Source: Roseospira marina (GTDB taxonomy: Bacteria > Pseudomonadota > Alphaproteobacteria > Rhodospirillales > Rhodospirillaceae). From it: a stretch of 64,000 nt of DNA. Shown here piece after piece: positions 47,245 to 55,446 of this stretch (the stretch's first letter is position 1; each line of letters starts with the position of its first letter). The stretch covers positions 1 to 64,000 of the forward strand of contig NZ_JACIGJ010000015.1 in the NCBI RefSeq assembly GCF_014197855.1, written 5' to 3'. The notes beneath the pieces are model-generated. The model saw only the letters and a list, made by a program, of their open reading frames with translations. It ran no database searches and was not told where the DNA came from. A program made the translations under genes and the position numbers.

Positions 47245-48363
47245 TCAACCCTTGATGTTGATGACCGGACGTATGTGTCGCTCAATGGCGACCAGTTCCG
47301 TCTGCATACGCATCACGTCGAAGGGGTTCTTGTAGGCATCAGGACTCTCGTCGAGCGTTTCCTCGACGACACGCGCGGCGATCCCCGTCATGCTCTCGCG
47401 GAAGGTTTCCATCGAGAGCGTTTCGCGAGCGGCCCGGCGACCAAGAACGCGCCCGGCGCCGTGCGACGAAGACCACAGGCTCTCCGGGTTGCCCAGCCCG
47501 CGCACAATGAAGCTGCCGTCCCGCATGTTGCCGGGGATGACGCCCAGCATGTCCTCTTCGGCGTGGGTCGCGCCCTTTCGATGAATCCAAAGCCCGTCGC
47601 GCTCGACGACGTGGTTATGGTTGCGATTGATCACGTCGGTCATCGCGGCCGGGCCACCCTGATCCAGTCGCTCATGCAGACACCGGATCACGCGGCTCAA
47701 GATGCTCATGCGGTTCACGAGTGCGAACTCCTGACAGAAGAAGGTATCCGTCAGGTACTGCTTGCCGTCGCCACCAGGGACGTCGGTACGAAGACCGAAA
47801 TGCCCCTCGCGCGCCTTGCCATCGCCGGACGCGACCTTCATCCAATGCGTCGCGACCTTGTGTCCAAGATTCCGCGACCCGGAATGAATGACCACCCATA
47901 CCTGGTCCACTTCGTCCAGACCGATCTCGATAAAGTGGTTTCCGCCGCCCAGCGTCCCGAGCTGACACCAAGCGCCGGCATCGAGCTGGTCCTGGATCAC
48001 CCACGAGCGGTCGAGAAGACACAGGCTCGATGCCGGAAAACCGTTCGCGTTGTGTTTGAAGCCAACCGGCACGGCTACGTAGATGTCATTCAGCAGAGCG
48101 TGCGCCTTGGCGCGCAGCTCGTCGGGATCGACGCCGACGAAGGGCAGGGCACACATGCCGCACCCAATGTCGTAGCCGACCCAGGCCGGCACTACGACGT
48201 CCTGGGTCGCTACGACCGCGCCGATCGGCAGGGCGTAGCCCTTGTGCGCGTCCGGCATAAGGGCACCCTTCACGCTGAAGTCGCACTTCAGCGCCTCGTG
48301 AAACTGATGAATGGCGGCGGGGTCGATGTTCTCTTCGCCGTAGATTTTGATCGGCTTGCTCAT
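47245..48363 (-). CDS. rtcB: RtcB-like RNA ligase (372 aa)
   Basis: GTP-dependent ligase joining 2-prime,3-prime-cyclic phosphate or 3-prime phosphate to 5-prime OH RNA ends. Metal ligands are seen in M-P-D-A-H-K-G, Y-D-I-G-C-G-M, G-G-G-N-H-F-I-E-I and V-I-H-S-G-S-R; the guanylated His lies in S-S-S-H-G-A-G-R. Length is that of the short RtcB subgroup. It may repair tRNAs cut by host anticodon nucleases. The start overlaps the upstream stop (ATGA). Confidence 0.92.
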   Translation of the reverse strand: MSKPIKIYGEENIDPAAIHQFHEALKCDFSVKGALMPDAHKGYALPIGAVVATQDVVVPAWVGYDIGCGMCALPFVGVDPDELRAKAHALLNDIYVAVPVGFKHNANGFPASSLCLLDRSWVIQDQLDAGAWCQLGTLGGGNHFIEIGLDEVDQVWVVIHSGSRNLGHKVATHWMKVASGDGKAREGHFGLRTDVPGGDGKQYLTDTFFCQEFALVNRMSILSRVIRCLHERLDQGGPAAMTDVINRNHNHVVERDGLWIHRKGATHAEEDMLGVIPGNMRDGSFIVRGLGNPESLWSSSHGAGRVLGRRAARETLSMETFRESMTGIAARVVEETLDESPDAYKNPFDVMRMQTELVAIERHIRPVINIKG

Positions 48364-49202
48364 TCCGCCGCCTCCGCGTAGGCGGGCGAGCGCGCCGCGT
48401 CACAGGCGGCGGACGTCAGACCGCGCCGACCCATGTGATTGCACAGGATCGCGCGGTCCTCATCGCTCAGCGCCACGATCGCATTGTCCGTCGGCGGCAC
48501 ACCGAACAGGTCGATCTCGATGCTCTTCACCTCGGGCCAGGCGGCCAGCATGTCGCCGTAGGTCTTGGCGGCCGTGATCATCTTGGCGGCGGCCCGGAGG
48601 AGCTTACCCTCAGCGATCGCCAGGGCATGACCGGCCTCGTACATCGCACGCGCCTTGACCCAGACGTCTTCGTTCCACCACTCCGCGTCGCCAAAATACA
48701 TTTCAGGCTCGCGCGACACCTTGGTGTTGATCGGCACCAGACGGCTCTCACCGTCTAGGAACTTTACGACAAAGCGATACTTCTTGCGGGCCTCGATCAT
48801 CTCGTCGTCCGATTGCCGCGACGCCCAATATGAAATCTCAGCGCCGACGCCATTGGACGTTTTGGAATACGTATCCACCGACGTCGGCTTGATCGTCTTA
48901 AGTTCGTCGCGAGTGATCGTTTTGCCGTCCACAACGAACTTTTTGGTACCCACCTTCACCCGGATACCGCAGAACGTGACGGCCGTCACAGGCGCAACCA
49001 GTTTGAACTTTTCCAACACCTGCATCTCGGCCGTCGAGCGATCATCAAGCTGCTTCATGATGGCAGCAACCGCCGCGCTCTGCGCGGCGAGATACGCCTG
49101 ACGCAGGTCCGGCTCGATCAGCGTGGCCTTCGCCAACTGGAACATTTGGGAGCGGTGCTTTTGCGTGAGCTTGCGGCTTTCAAGTTTGACGGTCTGCGCC
49201 AT
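48360..49202 (-). CDS. Unknown protein co-transcribed with rtcB (280 aa)
   Basis: Start at 49202 has AAGGAG upstream. Helical N-terminal 75 residues, a beta-rich middle (F-C-G-I-R-V-K-V-G-T-K-K-F-V-V-D-G-K-T-I), W-N-E-D-V-W-V-K-A-R-A-M-Y, and a C-terminal A-I-L-C-N-H-M-G-R-R-G-L. No family recognised. The 100-bp leader has a perfect 15-bp hairpin and palindrome site 18, so the rtcB operon may be specially controlled. Confidence 0.62.
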   Translation of the reverse strand: MAQTVKLESRKLTQKHRSQMFQLAKATLIEPDLRQAYLAAQSAAVAAIMKQLDDRSTAEMQVLEKFKLVAPVTAVTFCGIRVKVGTKKFVVDGKTITRDELKTIKPTSVDTYSKTSNGVGAEISYWASRQSDDEMIEARKKYRFVVKFLDGESRLVPINTKVSREPEMYFGDAEWWNEDVWVKARAMYEAGHALAIAEGKLLRAAAKMITAAKTYGDMLAAWPEVKSIEIDLFGVPPTDNAIVALSDEDRAILCNHMGRRGLTSAACDAARSPAYAEAAE

Positions 49203-49230
49203 GCGACGATCTCCTTCGGTATGTGTGCAG

Positions 49231-49271
49231 CGTCGTGTCGCTGCTGATTTATACATAGCAGCGACACGACG
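49231..49271. promoter_or_regulatory. Perfect 15-bp inverted repeat in the rtcB operon leader
   Basis: CGTCGTGTCGCTGCT, 11-base loop, AGCAGCGACACGACG, 29 bp upstream of the 280-aa gene start. Could be an operator or an RNA stem. Confidence 0.65.
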
Positions 49272-49275
49272 GAGA

Positions 49276-49293
49276 TACATCAATTTTGATTGA
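49276..49293. promoter_or_regulatory. Palindromic 18-bp motif, site 18
   Basis: TACATCA-ATTT-TGATTGA, 73 bp upstream of the 280-aa gene. Confidence 0.72.
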
Positions 49294-49307
49294 CCGCCCA
49301 ATGGAAA

Positions 49308-49931
49308 TTAGTGCAGCGACGTTCCCGCGCGCTGTTTCTCCAACGACGCGAGACGCTCCTGAACCATGCCCACCGCATACTGCAAGCGACGGTCATGGTC
49401 CGTGACCGCGGCATCCATGCCGACAATGTGTCCGCACTTGGACACACAGCGCATGGCCAAACCGCTGACCAGCGCGTCGATCTGGAGCTGATAGGCGCGG
49501 TTCTCCGGCGGCTTGCCCTCGGCGGCGTCGTAGAGGATTAGGGGAGGGACCACCAGAATGGAGGCGAACTGACTGACCGCCATTTGCAGACAGATGGACA
49601 CGAAGTCGGCGATCTCGTCCGGATCGACCGACGGATCCGCGAACATGCTGGTCTCGGCCAGCATGTAAGCGGCGATGTCCAAGGGCGTTCGATCCGTCAC
49701 GAAGGGCCGGAGGCCAGGCCCAAGAACCTTGCTTGCATAGAGACCCAGATACATCTTCTGGACCTCCAGGCGCTTGCGCAGGCTCATCGGCGCCACCGGG
49801 TCGATGCCCAAATCCTTGAACTCGGCCGTCAAGGAACTGGACACATAGGGGATGCCCATCGTCTCGCTGATGGCCTTGGCCAGCGTGGTCTTGCCGCTGC
49901 GATGCGCGCCCGCCAATCCGAACGCCATCAT
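49308..49931 (-). CDS. P-loop nucleotide kinase-like protein (207 aa)
   Basis: N terminus F-G-L-A-G-A-H-R-S-G-K-T-T is a kinase-type P-loop. F-V-T-D-R-T-P-L-D near 80 supplies a DR substrate motif, as in thymidylate/deoxynucleoside or NadR-type kinases. Placed after dUTPase with an ATGA overlap, so a role in nucleotide supply or NAD metabolism is likely. Exact substrate unknown. Confidence 0.65.
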   Translation of the reverse strand: MMAFGLAGAHRSGKTTLAKAISETMGIPYVSSSLTAEFKDLGIDPVAPMSLRKRLEVQKMYLGLYASKVLGPGLRPFVTDRTPLDIAAYMLAETSMFADPSVDPDEIADFVSICLQMAVSQFASILVVPPLILYDAAEGKPPENRAYQLQIDALVSGLAMRCVSKCGHIVGMDAAVTDHDRRLQYAVGMVQERLASLEKQRAGTSLH

Positions 49932-50371
49932 GTCGCTCCCGTCGAGCCGAAGCCACCGACACCGCGCCCTGTCTCCGGCAGCGCGTCAACATACTCCGGC
50001 GCCGGCCGCGCGATCTTCTCGATGACGAGCTGAGCGATCCGATCACCATGCTCGACCGTGAACGGAATACGGCTGGTGTTGAGCAGGATCACGCCGATCT
50101 CGCCGCGATAGTCCTCGTCGATGACGCCGGCCAGCACGTCGATGCCGTACTTGAGCGCCAAGCCGGAACGCGGTGCGATCCGACCGTAGTGCCCCGGCGG
50201 AATAGCGACGGCGAGGCCGGTCTTGATCAGACGCCGCTCGCCCGGCGCCAGCGTCGTCATCATTGGATCGTTTTTGTGCAGATCGGCGCGAAGATCGAGG
50301 CCGGCGGCATATGCGCTGCCGTAAACCGGCGGCTCCGCGTACTCATTCAGGAGTTGAATGGGCAATTCCAT
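49928..50371 (-). CDS. dut: dUTPase (147 aa)
   Basis: Trimeric dUTP pyrophosphatase. Five motifs: Y-A-A-G-L-D-L-R-A-D, P-R-S-G-L-A-L-K, G-V-I-D-E-D-Y-R-G-E-I, D-R-I-A-Q-L-V, and the glycine-rich C-terminal R-G-V-G-G-F-G-S-T-G. Complete and of usual length. Makes dUMP for the ThyX enzyme encoded upstream in the operon. AGGGAG before the ATG. Confidence 0.95.
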   Translation of the reverse strand: MELPIQLLNEYAEPPVYGSAYAAGLDLRADLHKNDPMMTTLAPGERRLIKTGLAVAIPPGHYGRIAPRSGLALKYGIDVLAGVIDEDYRGEIGVILLNTSRIPFTVEHGDRIAQLVIEKIARPAPEYVDALPETGRGVGGFGSTGAT

Positions 50372-50398
50372 GATGGTCTCCCTACCAAGTGTTCTGGT

Positions 50399-50605
50399 TT
50401 AGCCGTTGTCGATGGCGTGCATGACCCATGCAAGCAGCCCCAAAACAAGAGTGAATGGGCCGAAAATGACGTCGAACGTACAGGGTCTGGGCACGCCTGC
50501 GGCGAGAAGTCGCCTGCCGAAAAAGCGACGGCACAAGATGACGCCCAGAGTGCCTGAGCCGCCCCAGAGGAGACCGTAAGCAAGTCCAAAAAGAAAAGAC
50601 ATCAT
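50399..50605 (-). CDS. Membrane protein, duplicate 1 (68 aa)
   Basis: Two hydrophobic segments: 3-24 (L-F-G-L-A-Y-G-L-L-W-G-G-S-G) and 44-62. The middle L-C-R-R-F-F-G-R-R and the end W-V-M-H-A-I-D-N match the 73-aa neighbour (C-F-R-F-F-D-G-R, W-G-A-H-T-I-N-Q), so the two are tandem duplicates. Unknown role at the membrane. GAGG before the ATG. Confidence 0.62.
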   Translation of the reverse strand: MMSFLFGLAYGLLWGGSGTLGVILCRRFFGRRLLAAGVPRPCTFDVIFGPFTLVLGLLAWVMHAIDNG

Positions 50606-50640
50606 CCTACACCTCTATTAGTATGTTTATGATGGTCTCC

Positions 50641-50862
50641 CTACCAAATGATCTTCTGTTGGTTCTGGTTGATGGTGTGTGCGCCCCATGCGTAAAGCCC
50701 GAGAGCCAGAACAAGCACGCCGAAGATCGAGCCGATCGCAATGGCGGCCGGCAGATCGCCGACACGGAACCGCCCGTCGAAGAAGCGAAAGCACAGGGCC
50801 ACGCCCGTGATGCCCAGGATGATCCAGACGAACGCGCCGCCGAAGCCCATGAGAATGGTCAT
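50641..50862 (-). CDS. Membrane protein, duplicate 2 (73 aa)
   Basis: Two transmembrane segments at 3-24 and 42-62 around R-F-F-D-G-R-F-R, same topology as duplicate 1. Its start overlaps the end of thyX. The spacers after both copies share ATGGTCTCCCTACCAA, consistent with tandem duplication of gene plus spacer. Confidence 0.62.
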   Translation of the reverse strand: MTILMGFGGAFVWIILGITGVALCFRFFDGRFRVGDLPAAIAIGSIFGVLVLALGLYAWGAHTINQNQQKIIW

Positions 50863-50864
50863 GA

Positions 50865-51809
50865 TCACACCTTGATGTGCGTGTTGGTGACGCTCTCGAT
50901 GCCGTCGTGGTCGACGAAGATCGAGGTGTCGGCGAAGCTGATCGGCGCCAGGGTTTTCAACTCGCGCGCCAGCGAAACCGCGAGACGGCGAATTTCGAGA
51001 TCGGCGTGCATGTTGCCGCGCTGCTCGATGACGTTGCGCGCGGCGCGCATATTCATGGTGAACACGAGCCGCGTTTCGGTCGCCTGCGGAAGCTGGAACC
51101 GAGCCGCCTCGTTGGCGCGCTTCTTGGCGAGCGTCGACGACAGCCCCAGCGTGTCGTTGGTCCATGCCTTCAGCCGCTGCTGCCACTTGTTGTAAACGTC
51201 GATCTGTGCGGCGAAATCGTCGTGGAACTCCGTGAGCAGATCGTGCCCGCGGATCGCTTCGAAATCGGCCGCGCCTTCCTCGCGCCGGGTCAGCTCCAGC
51301 AGCAGCGGCGGCACGACGCAACGGCTCGCACGATAACCCACGACCGCGATCTCGCCGCCGTCCGCCGTCACAAACCGCTGGCTCTCCTGCGACGGATTGG
51401 TGCCGGCGTGATGACGGATCAGCTCGTGCGTCAGCGCGCGCGACACGCCGGTCATGATGAAGCTGATGTTGGCGTGGGCCAGCACGCTGCCGTGCTTCTC
51501 CGCGATCACATTGGCGATGTACTCCTCCGTCGGGCGACCCTGGCCCCAGGCCCGGTAACAGAAGCGGCCGGCGAACTCCGCCAGCAGATCGGTATCCTGG
51601 TAGTGATGTCGCGGATCGTCGACGCTGAATTCGGCAGCATTCGCCGGCTTGCGCGTTCCTTCGATCGCCTCGCACAGACGCCGGATCGGTGTATCGCCCT
51701 CCATCAGCGGATCGAGACCGTGATCCCCAATGAAGTCGCCCAGGGTCTCGTAGTCGATCATCGGTACCGCGATCGGCTTAATCCAGGGCTGGAACACAAG
51801 ATCAACCAT
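50865..51809 (-). CDS. thyX: Flavin-dependent thymidylate synthase ThyX (314 aa)
   Basis: Makes dTMP from dUMP with FAD and methylene-THF. The ThyX signature is present in variant form: R-H-H-A-G-T-N-P-S-Q-E-S-Q-R-F near 130-144, with H where RHR has its third residue. L-V-F-T-M-N-M-R-A-A-R-N and R-G-N-M-H-A-D-L-E-I-R near 265-290 give the C-terminal nucleotide-binding arginines. Longer than typical ThyX through an N-terminal extension of about 60 residues. Confidence 0.9.
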   Translation of the reverse strand: MVDLVFQPWIKPIAVPMIDYETLGDFIGDHGLDPLMEGDTPIRRLCEAIEGTRKPANAAEFSVDDPRHHYQDTDLLAEFAGRFCYRAWGQGRPTEEYIANVIAEKHGSVLAHANISFIMTGVSRALTHELIRHHAGTNPSQESQRFVTADGGEIAVVGYRASRCVVPPLLLELTRREEGAADFEAIRGHDLLTEFHDDFAAQIDVYNKWQQRLKAWTNDTLGLSSTLAKKRANEAARFQLPQATETRLVFTMNMRAARNVIEQRGNMHADLEIRRLAVSLARELKTLAPISFADTSIFVDHDGIESVTNTHIKV

Positions 51810-52377
51810 GCTTCTTGTCCTTCGGTCGATTGATGGGTTGGTAGAGGGTTGGACCGTCGTAACCGCGCTCCCACACGGTCCAGCAGACCTCCATCGTGGG
51901 GCTTTTCAGTCCCTGGAAGTCGGGGCGCCAGAGCAGCGGGTAGACGATCTTGGGCTGCCACAGGCTCCACAGCGCCTGACGACGCGCGGCGTGCCAGTAG
52001 GTGCCCTTCAGCACGAGACACAGCTTGGTGCAGCGCAGGGCGTGGGCCTGGCGCACGAACTCAGCCGCGAATTTGAAGGGTGGATTGGTGACGATCGCGA
52101 CGGTTTCGGGCAGCGTGCCCCTCACCGTCAGAAAATCCTGTCGTTTGGCATTGATCATCGCGCCGCGCGGCTCGATGTCCGATCCGATTGTCTTGAAGCC
52201 GAGGGCCTTGAACACATCAAGCATGGCCCCGTCACCACAGGCCGGGTCGTAGATGATGTTCGGCAGAGCCTCGACGGCCGGCAGGGCGCGCGTGACGTCC
52301 GGCGGGGTCGGGTAAAAGTCGTTCGGCACTCGGCCGCGCTTCGGATTTCCACCCGTCATTGCCGCACCAAGTCCCAT
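51802..52377 (-). CDS. Adenine-N6 methylase-like protein (191 aa)
   Basis: Motif I is Y-D-P-A-C-G-D-G-A-M-L near 43-53 and the catalytic motif is T-N-P-P-F-K-F near 97-103. NPPF is characteristic of N6-adenine DNA methylases. No target-recognition domain is visible, as in small phage orphan methylases that protect against restriction. Leader has a GCAA-loop hairpin and palindrome site 19. Overlaps thyX by 8 bp. Confidence 0.8.
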   Translation of the reverse strand: MGLGAAMTGGNPKRGRVPNDFYPTPPDVTRALPAVEALPNIIYDPACGDGAMLDVFKALGFKTIGSDIEPRGAMINAKRQDFLTVRGTLPETVAIVTNPPFKFAAEFVRQAHALRCTKLCLVLKGTYWHAARRQALWSLWQPKIVYPLLWRPDFQGLKSPTMEVCWTVWERGYDGPTLYQPINRPKDKKHG

Positions 52378-52390
52378 GTTCGGTCTCCTG

Positions 52391-52412
52391 CGGGGAGCGT
52401 TGCCGCTCCCCG
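52391..52412 (-). promoter_or_regulatory. 9-bp GC stem with GCAA tetraloop in a leader
   Basis: Minus strand CGGGGAGCG-GCAA-CGCTCCCCG, no T-run, between palindrome site 19 and the AGGAG of the methylase gene; same arrangement as 9633-9681. Confidence 0.6.
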
Positions 52413-52415
52413 TGT

Positions 52416-52433
52416 TACATCAATTTTGACTTT
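52416..52433. promoter_or_regulatory. Palindromic 18-bp motif, site 19
   Basis: TACATCA-ATTT-TGACTTT, between the RNR stop and the methylase gene. Confidence 0.65.
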
Positions 52434-52453
52434 TCGTTTCAGGCACGCGGAAT

Positions 52454-55303
52454 CTACGCCCCGAGACGCGCGGCCAGATCCTCGTAACCTCCGATCAGCA
52501 CTTCACCCGTCGGCGTTCGCGCATAAACCTTCGGGAAGGTCCAGCCATCCGCCGGCACGCCGCGACGGATAAAGAACGCGCGCTGCACCTCGGCCGTCTT
52601 GATGGTCACGACCCCGTAAGACGCGCCGATGTCGTCCAGCAGCGCCTTGGCCTTGGTACACCAGCCACACTCCGGCTTGGCATAGATCATGAACTCGACG
52701 TCCGCGGCGTCCGCAGCGGCGTCGATCAGCGACTGGTCTTTGAGGCCGCCCTCGATCTCGGCATCGGTGTTGAAATCCACGGGGCAGGCGCCCGAGGCGC
52801 AGTCCACATGTTCCAGGCCGACATCTTCCTGCATGGCGCGCTGGATCGCCTGGGCGATCATCTCGAACTCGGCCTTCGTGACGGCCTGTTCCGGCTGGTA
52901 TTCGAACGCGGTCGTGTCGATCTGCGGCATCACCGAGCAGCAGCGGATTTTGAACTGACCGTCCATCATCGTCGCCACGAACGTCTTGAAATCCGTCACG
53001 GCCGGCTCGTACTTGGCGGTGTAGCTGACCTGGTTGCCGCGATCGTCCGCCAGTACCTGCATGGCCTCATCCACGCCCCGAATCCAGAACGTCTCCAGCA
53101 GGCGCAGGTAGCGGTACTGCTCCTCCATGCCGGCCTCACCGGCCGTAATCAGCTTGTCGCCCATACCAAGCTGGCAGATGGCCGGCTGCGTCGGAAATCC
53201 AACGACCGTGGTGCCCGAATAGGTGCGCAGCTCCCGCACCGGATAGCCACTTTTGCGGTAGGTCTCGACCAGCGGATCGTCGTTGCGGAACTGAACCCAG
53301 CGAAGATACTCGCGCATCGCGGGAAGGTGGGCGCCTTCCGTCAATCCAAAGAGCTTGCTCGTTGTGCCAGCAGGCTTGATGGTTCGCAATGTGTGCGGCG
53401 TGTTCACGCCGAGGCGTGCGCAATAGGCGTCCGCCTCGTCCTGAACGGCCCGCGCGAACCGCGCCAGCATCATCCACATCGGCAGCGCGTCCGGATGCGG
53501 GCGCACCATCGTCTGCCCGTTGGCGTCGATCATAGTCGCGCCAGACGGATCCTCCGCCACGATGTCGCGGAAGCCGAGCCCGAAGCGTGCAAAGATCCAC
53601 TCGTGCAGGCCGGTGATCCCGACGCCGATGCGATTGGTGCGCGCGACCTCGCGCCGGTACAGGCTGCGCATGGTGTTTGTGCGGATCAGGGCGCGGGTCG
53701 CCGTGCGAAAGGCGCTCTCCGCATCGGCGTCGCTCTGTGCGTGGAAGGGCACCACGTCGGCGATCACGCAATAGCCGCCGAGCATCAGCAGAGAGATTTC
53801 GCCGCAGGGATTGACGATGAACTTGTAGGGCATCGCCAGGACGCGCTTGGCCAGCTCGATCGCCAGGGGCCGGGTCGCCTCTTCCAGACCATCCTCGCCA
53901 CCGAACGTGACGAACGAACCGTCCAGATACGCCTTCAAGCCATCATCGTTCCGGTTCAGCCGGTCCACCATGATCAGACCGGGCTCGCCGGTGCCGTCGA
54001 AGTACGATGCGGCCGCCAGCGCCATGAACACACGCCAAGCATGAGCTTCCAGGCCCGTGATGGTCTTGTCCAAAACCGCCTTGCTGAGCCACATCTCGAT
54101 GGAGTTGCTGAACTGCGGCCAATCGACCTGCCATTCGACCTCCAAAGCTTCGTCACCGAACCCCTGTGTCCGCACCAGGGCCGCGACTTTCTCGACCGCG
54201 ATGCGGAACTCGTCGTCGATGGTCACGCTGTTGTTGGCGCTCCACAGGAAGCCACCGCGCTTGACGCCGATGAACTCGACGACGGTCACGTCGCGCCAGG
54301 TCTTCGTTGCCATGCGCGCCGCGCGACGTGCGCCACCAACCAGCACACAGTCGGCCAAGTAGTGGTCGGCATACATCGCCGCGCGCCAGGTCGGCATACC
54401 GGCATCGCGCAGGCGCGCCATGTTCGAAACCGCCTGCATGAGCGGGCCGGGGCCGGACGCCGGACGGTTCTGCATCCCGCGGATCGGCTCGCCGTAGCCG
54501 CGCACGTCGGAGAAGTCCAGCAGCAGCACGACGTGACGCTTCTTCTGGAACGCCATGCGCTCGATGATCTCAATGGCGCGCGCCCAGCCCTCGCGACTGT
54601 CCGCGACGGTGTGCCGCTTGATGATCGAGCCGGCATACAGATGCTTAGCCTCGCGCCCCGTCAGATAGCCGGCGATCCGGCCCGACTGCACGTCGGCGTG
54701 TGTGTGGTCGATGACCGGCACCACGATCGGCATATCGTTCATGTCGGCCGCGGTGACGAGCGCGTCGTCGTAGCAGCCGCCGACACCGGAGCCATTCAAC
54801 AGCAGCCGGAAATTCAGGCAGCGCATGACGGCGGTAGAACAGTTGGTAAACACCTCCTGCGGGCGGCCCGCCTGGGTCTCGTCGCCATGCTGAAGGTGCC
54901 GGCCGCTCATCAGCAGCGAGCCCTGCCGCAGATGGTGGCGCATCGACAGACGCTCGACCTCTTCGGTCGCGGCCTGATCGGTCGTGCGCAGCAGAGAGGT
55001 GTTGCCCAGAGCGACGCGATCCGCGACCTCAGCCCAGGTCTCCACGCGGGTTTCCGGCATCGCCGTCATGAACGCGGCGCTCGGGTCTTCAGTAATGGTG
55101 ATGCCGCTGTACATGGCGGCCGACGTCATGCGCTGAAGCAGGGGGTCCTTCGGATTCAGGGCGACGGTGCTACCCAGACGGGCCTTGACGGCATCCGTGA
55201 ACATGCGACGGTTCACGGTGCGATCAGCGACGGCCTGGCCCATTCCAGGAAAATAGTCGCGCGCCGGGGTCTCCAGCTCAACGACGGCGGTCACAGCGGA
55301 CAT
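52454..55303 (-). CDS. nrdJ: B12-dependent ribonucleotide reductase with C-terminal glutaredoxin (949 aa)
   Basis: Reduces ribonucleotides to deoxyribonucleotides. F-T-N-C-S-T-A and C-L-N-F-R-L-L-L-N-G-S-G-V-G lie near 130-155; the radical-site block N-P-C-G-E-I-S-L-L is near 498; I-K-P-A-G-T-T-S-K-L-F-G-L-T follows near 640. These fit class II adenosylcobalamin enzymes; no nrdB is seen. Residues from about 868 form a glutaredoxin: M-I-Y-A-K-P-E-C-G-W-C-T-K-A-K and F-P-K-V-Y-A. So reductase and its electron donor appear fused. Confidence 0.88.
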   Translation of the reverse strand: MSAVTAVVELETPARDYFPGMGQAVADRTVNRRMFTDAVKARLGSTVALNPKDPLLQRMTSAAMYSGITITEDPSAAFMTAMPETRVETWAEVADRVALGNTSLLRTTDQAATEEVERLSMRHHLRQGSLLMSGRHLQHGDETQAGRPQEVFTNCSTAVMRCLNFRLLLNGSGVGGCYDDALVTAADMNDMPIVVPVIDHTHADVQSGRIAGYLTGREAKHLYAGSIIKRHTVADSREGWARAIEIIERMAFQKKRHVVLLLDFSDVRGYGEPIRGMQNRPASGPGPLMQAVSNMARLRDAGMPTWRAAMYADHYLADCVLVGGARRAARMATKTWRDVTVVEFIGVKRGGFLWSANNSVTIDDEFRIAVEKVAALVRTQGFGDEALEVEWQVDWPQFSNSIEMWLSKAVLDKTITGLEAHAWRVFMALAAASYFDGTGEPGLIMVDRLNRNDDGLKAYLDGSFVTFGGEDGLEEATRPLAIELAKRVLAMPYKFIVNPCGEISLLMLGGYCVIADVVPFHAQSDADAESAFRTATRALIRTNTMRSLYRREVARTNRIGVGITGLHEWIFARFGLGFRDIVAEDPSGATMIDANGQTMVRPHPDALPMWMMLARFARAVQDEADAYCARLGVNTPHTLRTIKPAGTTSKLFGLTEGAHLPAMREYLRWVQFRNDDPLVETYRKSGYPVRELRTYSGTTVVGFPTQPAICQLGMGDKLITAGEAGMEEQYRYLRLLETFWIRGVDEAMQVLADDRGNQVSYTAKYEPAVTDFKTFVATMMDGQFKIRCCSVMPQIDTTAFEYQPEQAVTKAEFEMIAQAIQRAMQEDVGLEHVDCASGACPVDFNTDAEIEGGLKDQSLIDAAADAADVEFMIYAKPECGWCTKAKALLDDIGASYGVVTIKTAEVQRAFFIRRGVPADGWTFPKVYARTPTGEVLIGGYEDLAARLGA

Positions 55304-55349
55304 TCATTGTCTCCACATAGTCTGATCGGGGAAAGGCAACGATCTTAGA

Positions 55350-55367
55350 TCAATCAATTCTGACTTA
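55350..55367. promoter_or_regulatory. Palindromic 18-bp motif, site 20
   Basis: TCAATCA-ATTC-TGACTTA, 46 bp upstream of the RNR gene; a GCTATATG element lies about 45 bp further up. Confidence 0.72.
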
Positions 55368-55446
55368 CCAGTCTTGACGGAAGCTGTTGCCTCTGAAACC
55401 CATGCTCACACTACATATAGCGGGAATCGTTCAACGCTGCGCAGGG

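Noticed and set aside
47152-48381. 409-codon plus-strand open frame
   Set aside because: Antisense of rtcB; shadow frame.
52808-55348. 846-codon plus-strand open frame
   Set aside because: Exact antisense of the RNR gene, no ribosome site or motif; shadow.
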